Shown in pieces: positions 1 to 4,328 of a stretch of 5,561 nucleotides of DNA. The notes under the pieces are model-generated. The model was given only the letters and a program-made list of their open reading frames with translations, made no database searches and was not told the origin of the DNA. Within the stretch, counting starts at the first letter, position 1; the number at the start of each line of letters is the position of its first letter. The position numbers and the translations under genes are program-made. The stretch comes from Oscillospiraceae bacterium (GTDB taxonomy: Bacteria > Bacillota > Clostridia > Oscillospirales > Acutalibacteraceae), in contig JAIRUF010000066.1 in assembly GCA_031254555.1 (NCBI GenBank), positions 1-5,561 on the forward strand, read 5' to 3'.

Positions 1-305
1 CCGCTTTCTATAACTGTTACAGACGATGGAATAACGACGCTAGTAATATCAGTAACTTTTACGGTGGTAACTATTCCAAAGACTATTGTCTTGTTTTTAA
101 AAGCTCCTGATCTTATTCCCTGGGCTGTAGACGGTATAGTAACCGCACCGCTCAATGTTTTGTCCAGACTGGTAATGTAACCGTTGTTGTCATATGTATA
201 CGTCCCGTCTTTGGCCGCAAGAGCTGAAAGCATCGTTGTTCCCAGCAATGTCACGCATAAGACGCAAAAAACAATAGACCTTAGAATCTTACCATTCTTC
301 AACAT
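1..305 (-). CDS. BspA-like leucine-rich-repeat secreted protein, N-terminal part (truncated by window edge)
   Basis: An open frame starts at the ATG at 305-303 and runs off the left edge after 101 complete codons. Residues 1-31 look like a classical Sec signal peptide: positive residues Lys3, Lys6 and Arg9, a hydrophobic core at about 11-26, and an S-A-L-A-A end with likely cleavage after Ala30 or Ala31. The mature part begins KDGTYTYDNNGYITSL and contains two short units of the type 'VTIPST...I.SGAF' (55-69) and 'VVIPSSVTVIES' (90-101). These match the IP-S-x-V-x-x-I-x-x-x-A-F pattern of BspA-type LRR_5 repeats. Such proteins are exported surface or secreted proteins, often involved in adhesion, but the family says little about a specific ligand. 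An AAGGGTG ribosome binding site at about 312-319 supports the start. The repeats and any anchor or docking domain lie outside the window. It is transcribed in the same direction as the phosphodiesterase gene, 102 bp away, and could be a separate unit. Confidence 0.75.
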   Translation of the reverse strand, partial: MLKNGKILRSIVFCVLCVTLLGTTMLSALAAKDGTYTYDNNGYITSLDKTLSGAVTIPSTAQGIRSGAFKNKTIVFGIVTTVKVTDITSVVIPSSVTVIES

Positions 306-350
306 GATTTTTCACCCTTTATTTAGTAAACATAAAATAATATTTCACCA

Positions 351-356
351 ATTATA
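351..356 (-). promoter_or_regulatory. Possible -10 box for the LRR gene
   Basis: The minus strand reads TATAAT, a perfect sigma-A -10 hexamer, about 45 bp upstream of the LRR start codon. No convincing -35 lies at 16-18 bp; the nearest is TTGTAA at 21 bp. In such AT-rich DNA a chance match is quite possible. Confidence 0.3.
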
Positions 357-407
357 ATAACATAAATCATGCTTGCTTTACAAGAGTGATTATTAAAATT
401 TTAATCG

Positions 408-1160
408 TCATCTTTCTATATATTTATCCCTTATTTTAATAACAGAGTCAATGTCATCTGTTGTCAAACAATCCAGACCTGCTTTAATCAATTTAATCTT
501 TGCCATTTTGCAGTCCGCTCCCCAAACGTTTACACCTATTCCCTTTTCATGGCAGTTTTTAATATAGTGTTTATCCATTGCTTGATAATTCGGATGTAAA
601 TAATCAAGTTCATTTTCTACGGCAAACTGTGTATATTTTTTCGCCAGCTGATATTTAAGCATTCCCTTTTGTGAATAAATAAAAGCGGTAACACAATTTG
701 AGTCCTGCCTTTTCATCTCTTTGACCAAATTAAGATCAAAGCTTGAATAGACCGTATAATTGTCATATTTATTGTATCTCACTTCAAATAAAACTCTCTG
801 CGCCAGATCGAGGTCCCCGCCTCCCTGCGCCTTTAGCTCTATATTTATCATTTTAAATCCCCTTGAAATATCCAAAACCTCTTTAAGCGTAGGGATTTTA
901 GTTCCCTTATATTTTTCATCAAATTTTTCGCCGAAGTCAAGCTCTCGGAGTTCCTTAAGAGTCATGTCTTTTATATTGCCTTTCCCGTTTGATGTTCTGT
1001 TTACAGAGTTGTCGTGACACACAACAATCTCCTTGTCCTTTGTGAGCTGAACGTCGAATTCTATGCCGTCAGCTGACGCTTTAAATGCCTGTGTAAACGC
1101 GGGAATAGTATTTTCAGGCGCGACTTTTGCAAGTCCTCTATGGCAGACCAAATTTGTCAT
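408..1160 (-). CDS. Glycerophosphodiester phosphodiesterase (GDPD family), cytoplasmic
   Basis: This 250-residue protein should hydrolyse glycerophosphodiesters, the deacylation products of phospholipids, to sn-glycerol 3-phosphate and an alcohol. The TIM-barrel family signatures are complete: catalytic His7 in HRG (7-9), PENT at 15-18, metal ligands Glu34 and Asp36 in GIEFDVQLTKD, catalytic His49 in CHD with N-RTSNGKG following, metal ligand Glu108 in NIELK, and the C-terminal 'VNVWGAD...GLDCLTTDDID' strand. The protein has no signal peptide or membrane helix and matches the 240-250 residue stand-alone cytoplasmic form. The start at 1160 is fixed by a perfect AAGGAGGT at 1167-1174, spaced 6 bp away. 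A longer reading from 1310 would add 50 residues unlike the family and run through a terminator and into the end of spoIIR. It is separated from spoIIR by that terminator, so it is probably a monocistronic unit. The substrate head group cannot be told from sequence. Confidence 0.93.
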   Translation of the reverse strand: MTNLVCHRGLAKVAPENTIPAFTQAFKASADGIEFDVQLTKDKEIVVCHDNSVNRTSNGKGNIKDMTLKELRELDFGEKFDEKYKGTKIPTLKEVLDISRGFKMINIELKAQGGGDLDLAQRVLFEVRYNKYDNYTVYSSFDLNLVKEMKRQDSNCVTAFIYSQKGMLKYQLAKKYTQFAVENELDYLHPNYQAMDKHYIKNCHEKGIGVNVWGADCKMAKIKLIKAGLDCLTTDDIDSVIKIRDKYIER

Positions 1161-1166
1161 AAAATT

Positions 1167-1174
1167 ACCTCCTT
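1167..1174 (-). promoter_or_regulatory. Ribosome binding site of the GDPD gene
   Basis: AAGGAGGT is a full match to the anti-Shine-Dalgarno sequence, 6 bp before the ATG at 1160. It decides the start against the longer open frame that begins at 1310. Confidence 0.9.
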
Positions 1175-1179
1175 TATAT

Positions 1180-1209
1180 ATTCTATCATTTATCTTTGAT
1201 AAATGACAA
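1180..1209 (-). promoter_or_regulatory. Probable sigma-A promoter of the GDPD gene
   Basis: On the minus strand TTGTCA (1204-1209, five of six to TTGACA) is followed after 18 bp by TAGAAT (1180-1185, five of six to TATAAT). The -10 is preceded by TGA, giving an extended -10 (TGaTAGAAT). Transcription would begin near 1173, extremely close to the ribosome binding site at 1167-1174. Either the leader is nearly absent or the true start is slightly upstream. The -35 overlaps the outer edge of the spoIIR terminator. Confidence 0.55.
1186..1206. repeat. Perfect 9-bp inverted repeat in the GDPD promoter spacer
   Basis: TCATTTATC and GATAAATGA are exact reverse complements separated by 3 bp. The 21-bp palindrome occupies the -35/-10 spacer of the proposed GDPD promoter and shares three bases with the -35. 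That position fits an operator for a dimeric repressor. It could also form a small hairpin in any RNA reading through the adjacent terminator, and no T-run follows it. Confidence 0.7.
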
Positions 1210-1252
1210 TTAAAAATAAGAGCACGCCTACGGCCGCTCTTATTTTTAATTG
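1207..1252 (-). terminator. Rho-independent terminator after spoIIR (potentially bidirectional)
   Basis: The arms 1207-1223 and 1236-1252 are perfect complements over 17 bp around a 12-nt centre, which can itself pair GCC (1226-1228) with GGC (1232-1234). The inner part of the stem is GAGC/GCTC and the outer part is A/T-rich, so a U-rich tail is built into the 3' arm on either strand. It begins 17 bp after the spoIIR stop codon and separates spoIIR from the GDPD gene. Confidence 0.88.
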
Positions 1253-1269
1253 CTAAATTCTTCTTTATG

Positions 1270-1875
1270 TCAGCTCTTAAACATTTTTGTGAATTTTTCA
1301 AAAATCTCAACTATTTTAAATCTTGCATCTACTTGAGGGTCGCTTTTTACCACTTGTATTCCTCCGTCATCTAAAACAGCGTCGAGCTCCTGTGTCTGTG
1401 ACGCTCCAGGAAGGCACAGCGGCGGGAACATAACGCACCACCAGTTTTTGCCATTCCCATCTCCTATAATAATTCTTACAGCTCTATACTCACCGGCCGG
1501 CAATGTAATTTCATCATATACTCTTGTATCAAAGTATTCTTTGCCAATGTCAATTTCCACATCGTAGTCATAGCCTTCCTGCCTTATAACCTCTTGCGCC
1601 GCTGTTTTAAGATCTGCCTTTGAGTACTCTATCTTTGCCTGAGCTTCAGAAACATCCTTCGCTCCGTCAAAGATTTCCTTTCCCTGCTCTAAAATTGCGT
1701 CCCTGACTTTAAGTTTTAAAGCCTGATCCTCTCCGCTGTCTGAGTTTGCTATCACATGCAATCTTAAAACATTTTCCTTTATACCTTCGCATCCGGCGGC
1801 AAAACCGGTTATCTGTATCATTGCCGTAAGTACAAGCGCCATCAATATAGCGACTTCAATTTTTTTAAGTTTCAA
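1270..1875 (-). CDS. spoIIR: Stage II sporulation protein R (SpoIIR), forespore-to-mother-cell signal
   Basis: SpoIIR is made in the forespore, secreted into the space between the two membranes, and triggers the SpoIIGA protease to convert pro-sigma-E to active sigma-E in the mother cell. This 201-residue protein has an N-terminal hydrophobic segment (about 8-27) that acts as a signal sequence or anchor. The family signature VLRLHVIANSDS follows at 36-47, continuing EDQALKLKVRDAIL to 62. A second conserved block, 'TLPAGEYRAVRIIIGDGNGKNWWCVMFPPLCL', covers about 124-155. The start is a TTG at 1875-1873. An in-frame stop lies seven codons upstream, and GGTG (within AAAGGACGGTG) lies 8 bp before the TTG. 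The next in-frame ATG, at codon 12, falls inside the hydrophobic core and would destroy the signal. The gene follows ispE by 67 bp and ends at a strong terminator. A sigma-F-like promoter and an RBS-covering inverted repeat sit in the gap. Confidence 0.93.
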   Translation of the reverse strand: MKLKKIEVAILMALVLTAMIQITGFAAGCEGIKENVLRLHVIANSDSGEDQALKLKVRDAILEQGKEIFDGAKDVSEAQAKIEYSKADLKTAAQEVIRQEGYDYDVEIDIGKEYFDTRVYDEITLPAGEYRAVRIIIGDGNGKNWWCVMFPPLCLPGASQTQELDAVLDDGGIQVVKSDPQVDARFKIVEIFEKFTKMFKS

Positions 1876-1882
1876 TTAAAAA

Positions 1883-1913
1883 CACCGTCCTTTCACAATG
1901 AGTATGGACGGTG
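1883..1913 (-). promoter_or_regulatory. Inverted repeat covering the spoIIR ribosome binding site (terminator-like or RBS-sequestering hairpin)
   Basis: In minus-strand RNA, CACCGUCC (1913-1906) pairs perfectly with GGACGGUG (1890-1883) across a 15-nt loop and is followed directly by UUUUU. Six of eight pairs are G-C. The 3' arm contains most of the spoIIR Shine-Dalgarno region (AAAGGACGGTG). The element could act as an intrinsic terminator for ispE transcripts, as a translational lock on spoIIR in read-through RNA, or both. The large loop makes it weaker than the terminator at 1207-1252. Confidence 0.65.
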
Positions 1914-1929
1914 ATTTATTAGTTTATAC
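1901..1929 (-). promoter_or_regulatory. Candidate sigma-F promoter of spoIIR
   Basis: GTATA (1925-1929) matches the sigma-F -35 consensus. It is followed after 15 bp by GTCCATACT (1901-1909), which fits GGNNANANT at all fixed positions but one. In Bacillus subtilis spoIIR is a sigma-F gene, so the position and pattern agree with expectation. The predicted start lies near 1894, giving a leader of about 18-20 nt that includes the ribosome binding site. The DNA is AT-rich, so one match of this kind is suggestive, not proof. Confidence 0.5.
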
Positions 1930-1942
1930 AATAAATTATAAA

Positions 1943-2809
1943 TTATTCAAATTCACATCCCTGCGAGACGGGTCTGCACACAAATACATCATCCATAGTC
2001 TTTTTAAGCTGTCCCTCGCAGTTAAGAGCGTCTCTTTCATTTTCAAAAATTCCAAACACAGTCGGGCCGCTCCCGCTCATACAGTGACCTATTGAATTGT
2101 TTTCACGCATTATATTTTTTATCTTCACCCGTTCTGATACCTCGATAAACTGCTCAAAAACATTTCCCATCATGGAGCATATATCCCTTAAATCACCGTT
2201 GACCATGGTTCTTAACATTGCATTTGTATCAAGGTGATGGCAACTGTCCACCTCATCATACATTGCATATGCCTTTGCAGTTGAAACACCCTGAGACGGC
2301 TTTGCCAAAACAATATAGCATTGCGGAAGATCCGGCAGTTGGGCTAAAACACCGCCGACATCAAGTGCCAGCATTGTGCCTCCTTGTATACAAAAAGGTA
2401 CGTCTGCCCCAACCTTTTGTCCTATCTTGCACAGTTTTTTTAACGGCATGTGTGTATTGTATATCTTATCAAGCGCTAAAATTACAGCGGCCGCGTCAGC
2501 GCTCCCGCCCGCAAGCCCGGCCTCCATTGGGATCCTTTTTTGTATATCTATATGAATACCGCTGTTTTCACACTTGCTTTCATCAAAAAATGCCATCGCC
2601 GCTTTAAATGCAATATTGGATTGCCCTGTTGGCAGATTTTTGTTTGAACATGACAGTGATATCCCGCCATCGCTCGTTTGGTTTACAGTGACGGTGTCAT
2701 ATATCCCCACTGACTGCATTATCATAAAAAGGCTGTGATAGCCGTTGTCCAATTTTTCCAGAATATCCAGCATTAGATTTATTTTGGCGGCGGCTTTTAC
2801 TATCATCAT
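1943..2809 (-). CDS. ispE: 4-diphosphocytidyl-2-C-methyl-D-erythritol kinase (IspE)
   Basis: IspE phosphorylates CDP-methylerythritol at the 2-hydroxyl with ATP. This is a step of the methylerythritol-phosphate pathway to isopentenyl diphosphate, needed for undecaprenyl and quinone-type isoprenoids. The 288-residue length is normal. The GHMP-kinase hallmarks are present: AKINLMLDI at 8-16 with Lys9, NGYH at 22-25, the glycine-rich ATP loop PMEAGLAGGSADAAA at 94-108, the catalytic Asp136 in KVGADVPF, and the C-terminal SGSGPTVFGIF at 245-255. No key residue is missing. Two ATG codons lie in tandem (2809 and 2806). AAGGAG is 5 bp before the first and 8 bp before the second, so either could be used. 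The gene starts 18 bp after the PHP-phosphatase stop codon, so the two are almost surely cotranscribed. It is followed by the spoIIR hairpin. Confidence 0.96.
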   Translation of the reverse strand: MMIVKAAAKINLMLDILEKLDNGYHSLFMIMQSVGIYDTVTVNQTSDGGISLSCSNKNLPTGQSNIAFKAAMAFFDESKCENSGIHIDIQKRIPMEAGLAGGSADAAAVILALDKIYNTHMPLKKLCKIGQKVGADVPFCIQGGTMLALDVGGVLAQLPDLPQCYIVLAKPSQGVSTAKAYAMYDEVDSCHHLDTNAMLRTMVNGDLRDICSMMGNVFEQFIEVSERVKIKNIMRENNSIGHCMSGSGPTVFGIFENERDALNCEGQLKKTMDDVFVCRPVSQGCEFE

Positions 2810-2827
2810 TTAAACTCCTTATTTTTG

Positions 2828-3643
2828 TTATTCTATCGGTATGGGCATAGGAACACGGGATTGATACAAAGTGGTGTAATTAAATCCGTTGTCCTTAAGC
2901 ATTTGCATGGCGGTGTCCAGCCCGCTGCCTATATCTTTGACCTCATGGGCGTCAGAGCCTATTGTTACAAACTCACCGCCAAGCTCTTTAAATCTTTTTA
3001 TAATTGACTTGGGCGGCATTGTGTCGCTTATAGGCTGCCTCAGGCCCGATGTGTTTAACTCCAAAGCTTTGCCGCTATAGGCAAGAATTTTTAGTATTTC
3101 ATCTGTGTAGTGTGTATATTTATTTAAATCTACTTTTATTTTAAATTTCCCCGTGATATACCGAAGGGGATAAGTTAAATGCGCAAGCGAGTCAAAGTTG
3201 CCCCACTTTGTTATTTTGATTATCTCTTTAAAATATTCCTCCAAAATATCATGGACACTCTCATTGTTATAATCCATAAAGTAAAAATCAGGCCTGTCCC
3301 TTAAATTGTGGAGAGAGGCAAGGACTATGTCATAGTCATATTCAGTGAGTATACTCTGTGCGGTCTGCACATCAAAATTCGGCTGGCCAAGCTCCACCCC
3401 AACGCTTACTATCAGTCTTCCCCTATATACATTTTGAGCTTTTTTCGCCTCAAAATACGCCTGTTTTACACACTTGGCACTGTCCTTATTGCCGGCGTAA
3501 TCATCAACTTCACAGTGGTCGGTAAAAGCTATGGCCCGAAGGCCCAAACTCTGGGCGCATTCACACATGTGCATTATCGCTGCTTTTCCGTCCGGAGAGT
3601 TGTCAGTGTGCGTGTGCATATCTAAAAGTTTTTTATAGCCCAT
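2828..3643 (-). CDS. PHP-domain histidinol-phosphatase family protein (HisJ/HisK type)
   Basis: This protein is 271 residues from the ATG at 3643. The PHP metal centre is complete: HTHT with His10 and His12, Asp18 in SPDG, DH at 42-43, Glu84 in VGVELGQ, His112 in ASLH, His155 in LAHLTYP, and SDAH at 230-233. The LELNTSGLRQP stretch (194-204) and the C-terminal 'LYQSRVPMPIPI' tail are typical of HisJ-type histidinol-phosphatases, which remove phosphate from L-histidinol phosphate in histidine synthesis. No other his gene is in view, so the substrate is not certain; other PHP phosphoesterases look alike. The start at 3643 is chosen because the PHP core begins directly after it and GGGGGGT lies 7 bp upstream. 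A GTG at 3670 in the same frame would add nine residues and has only a poorly spaced AGGT. The gene leads an apparent operon with ispE. Confidence 0.88.
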   Translation of the reverse strand: MGYKKLLDMHTHTDNSPDGKAAIMHMCECAQSLGLRAIAFTDHCEVDDYAGNKDSAKCVKQAYFEAKKAQNVYRGRLIVSVGVELGQPNFDVQTAQSILTEYDYDIVLASLHNLRDRPDFYFMDYNNESVHDILEEYFKEIIKITKWGNFDSLAHLTYPLRYITGKFKIKVDLNKYTHYTDEILKILAYSGKALELNTSGLRQPISDTMPPKSIIKRFKELGGEFVTIGSDAHEVKDIGSGLDTAMQMLKDNGFNYTTLYQSRVPMPIPIE

Positions 3644-3686
3644 TTTTATACCCCCCACTGGAAAATACACATTACCTATTTTTGTA

Positions 3687-3713
3687 ATAATAACATAAAT
3701 TTTAAAATAACAA
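3687..3713 (-). promoter_or_regulatory. Weak candidate promoter for the PHP phosphatase operon
   Basis: On the minus strand TGtTATTAT forms an extended -10 (hexamer 3687-3692), with TTGTTA 15 bp upstream (3708-3713). The spacer is short for sigma-A, and the extended -10 would have to compensate. The start would be near 3680, leaving about 37 nt before the ATG at 3643. Confidence 0.3.
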
Positions 3714-3755
3714 TAGTATTTTTATAAATTTTTATATGCAAAAAATCTTAATTTA

Positions 3756-3764
3756 TGTTATAAT
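3756..3764 (+). promoter_or_regulatory. Candidate extended -10 promoter for the ACT/UPF0210 operon
   Basis: TGTTATAAT is a perfect extended -10 (TGn plus TATAAT at 3759-3764). The -35 region (ATGCAA at 3736-3741, 17 bp upstream) matches only three of six, which is common for extended -10 promoters. Transcription would begin near 3771, exactly where the hairpin at 3772-3811 begins, giving a leader of about 260 nt. Confidence 0.45.
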
Positions 3765-3771
3765 TTTTTCA

Positions 3772-3811
3772 TTGTTTTGGCTGTCCTTTATAAAATTACA
3801 GCCAATAACAA
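3772..3811 (+). repeat. Inverted repeat (hairpin) at the predicted 5' end of the ACT/UPF0210 transcript
   Basis: TTGTTTTGGCTGT (3772-3784) pairs with ACAGCCAATAACAA (3798-3811) over 13 bp with one bulged T, around a 13-nt loop. The core TTGGCTGT/ACAGCCAA is perfect. No T-run follows on either strand, so it is not an ordinary terminator. It may be a 5'-end stabilising hairpin or a protein-binding site. Confidence 0.6.
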
Positions 3812-4031
3812 AAACGGCGGTAAAAGGCCTGTTGAATTTGATATTGCCGATGATCATAAGTCAACAAAAAGTCAGATTTAGTTGTTGCAGCTCAATTCTC
3901 ATATAAAAGTCCATAAAAGTAAAAATAGGAATTCTTATCTTAAAAGTTATAAACGAGCCGGATATTTTAAAAATCATTTTATAGTTTCTAATTATTTCTA
4001 AACTTTTCATTATTTAAATTGGAGGTATGTT

Positions 4032-4301
4032 ATGCGTGCAGTAATTACTGTTGTAGGCAAAGACATGGTTGGTATTTTATCAAAAGTTTCAACTATGTGC
4101 GCACAAAATAATGTAAATGTCATTGAGGTGTCTCAATCTATACTTCAGGATATGTTTTGCATGATAATGCTTGTGGATGTCAGCCAAAACAAATTATCGT
4201 TCGGTGAGTTCGTTGACTCCTTGTCAAAGCAGGGAGAAGAATTGAATCTAAGCGTCCATGTAATGCATGAGGATATTTTTAACTCTATGCACAAAATATA
4301 A
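4032..4301 (+). CDS. ACT-domain protein, UPF0237 family
   Basis: This 89-residue protein is a single ACT domain over its whole length. It begins MRAVITVVGKDMVGILSKVSTM, where strand 1 leads into the G-K-D-x-x-G-I ligand-loop motif (9-15) and helix 1. It continues NVNVIEVSQSIL, FCMIMLVDVS, and a second helix and strand ending in VHVMHEDIFNSMHKI. The length and both ends match the UPF0237 family, for example the Streptococcus pneumoniae SP0238 type. ACT domains usually bind amino acids or similar small ligands at dimer interfaces, so a sensing role is likely; no ligand is known to me for this family. The start is supported by GGAGGT (4021-4026), 5 bp before the ATG. The gene lies 27 bp ahead of the UPF0210 gene, its usual partner, which argues for a shared function. 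Confidence 0.95.
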   Translation: MRAVITVVGKDMVGILSKVSTMCAQNNVNVIEVSQSILQDMFCMIMLVDVSQNKLSFGEFVDSLSKQGEELNLSVHVMHEDIFNSMHKI

Positions 4302-4317
4302 CTGGTTTTAACACTTT

Positions 4318-4326
4318 GAGGTGGAG
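4318..4326 (+). promoter_or_regulatory. Ribosome binding site of the UPF0210 gene
   Basis: GAGGTGGAG lies just ahead of the ATG at 4329 and contains two overlapping GAG-type matches to the 16S rRNA end. It supports the start and separate efficient translation within the operon. Confidence 0.8.
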
Positions 4327-4328
4327 AA

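Larger units (their letters stand above)
3671..4031. other. Divergent intergenic region, 361 bp, without a convincing gene
   Basis: This AT-rich region separates the leftward PHP/ispE/spoIIR run from the rightward ACT/UPF0210 operon. It holds promoter-like elements on both strands within 3687-3764, a hairpin at 3772-3811, and a weak CAACAA/TTGTTG inverted repeat at 3862-3867 and 3882-3887. A less AT-rich patch with a 34-codon open stretch (TTG at 3777 to TAG at 3879-3881) has no Shine-Dalgarno sequence. From 3890 to 4010 I see nothing beyond AT-rich sequence. No known riboswitch or T-box pattern was recognised. Confidence 0.6.

Noticed and set aside
365..405. Possible terminator after the GDPD gene (AATCA/TGATT with CTTG/CAAG, and the palindrome ATTAAAATTTTAAT at 392-405)
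   Set aside because: The stem is interrupted, AT-rich and not followed by a clear T-run on the minus strand, so it is too weak to call.
1161..1310. A 50-residue N-terminal extension of the GDPD protein
   Set aside because: It crosses the strong terminator and the end of spoIIR, is basic and unlike the family, and a perfect ribosome binding site sits before the internal ATG at 1160.
2218..2607. 129-codon plus-strand open frame
   Set aside because: It lies wholly inside ispE on the other strand, has no ribosome binding site or recognisable domain, and the ispE motifs are intact.
3308..3625. 105-codon plus-strand open frame
   Set aside because: It is antisense to the PHP phosphatase, whose metal-binding residues lie across the same bases, so it is a shadow.
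3772..3811. Intrinsic terminator for either neighbouring operon
   Set aside because: Although it is a good hairpin, neither strand has a T-run after it, and no gene ends nearby on either side.
3759..3860. 34-codon minus-strand frame starting with ATG in the intergenic region
   Set aside because: It has no ribosome binding site and no recognisable motif, and it overlaps the hairpin region. Chance is the simplest explanation.
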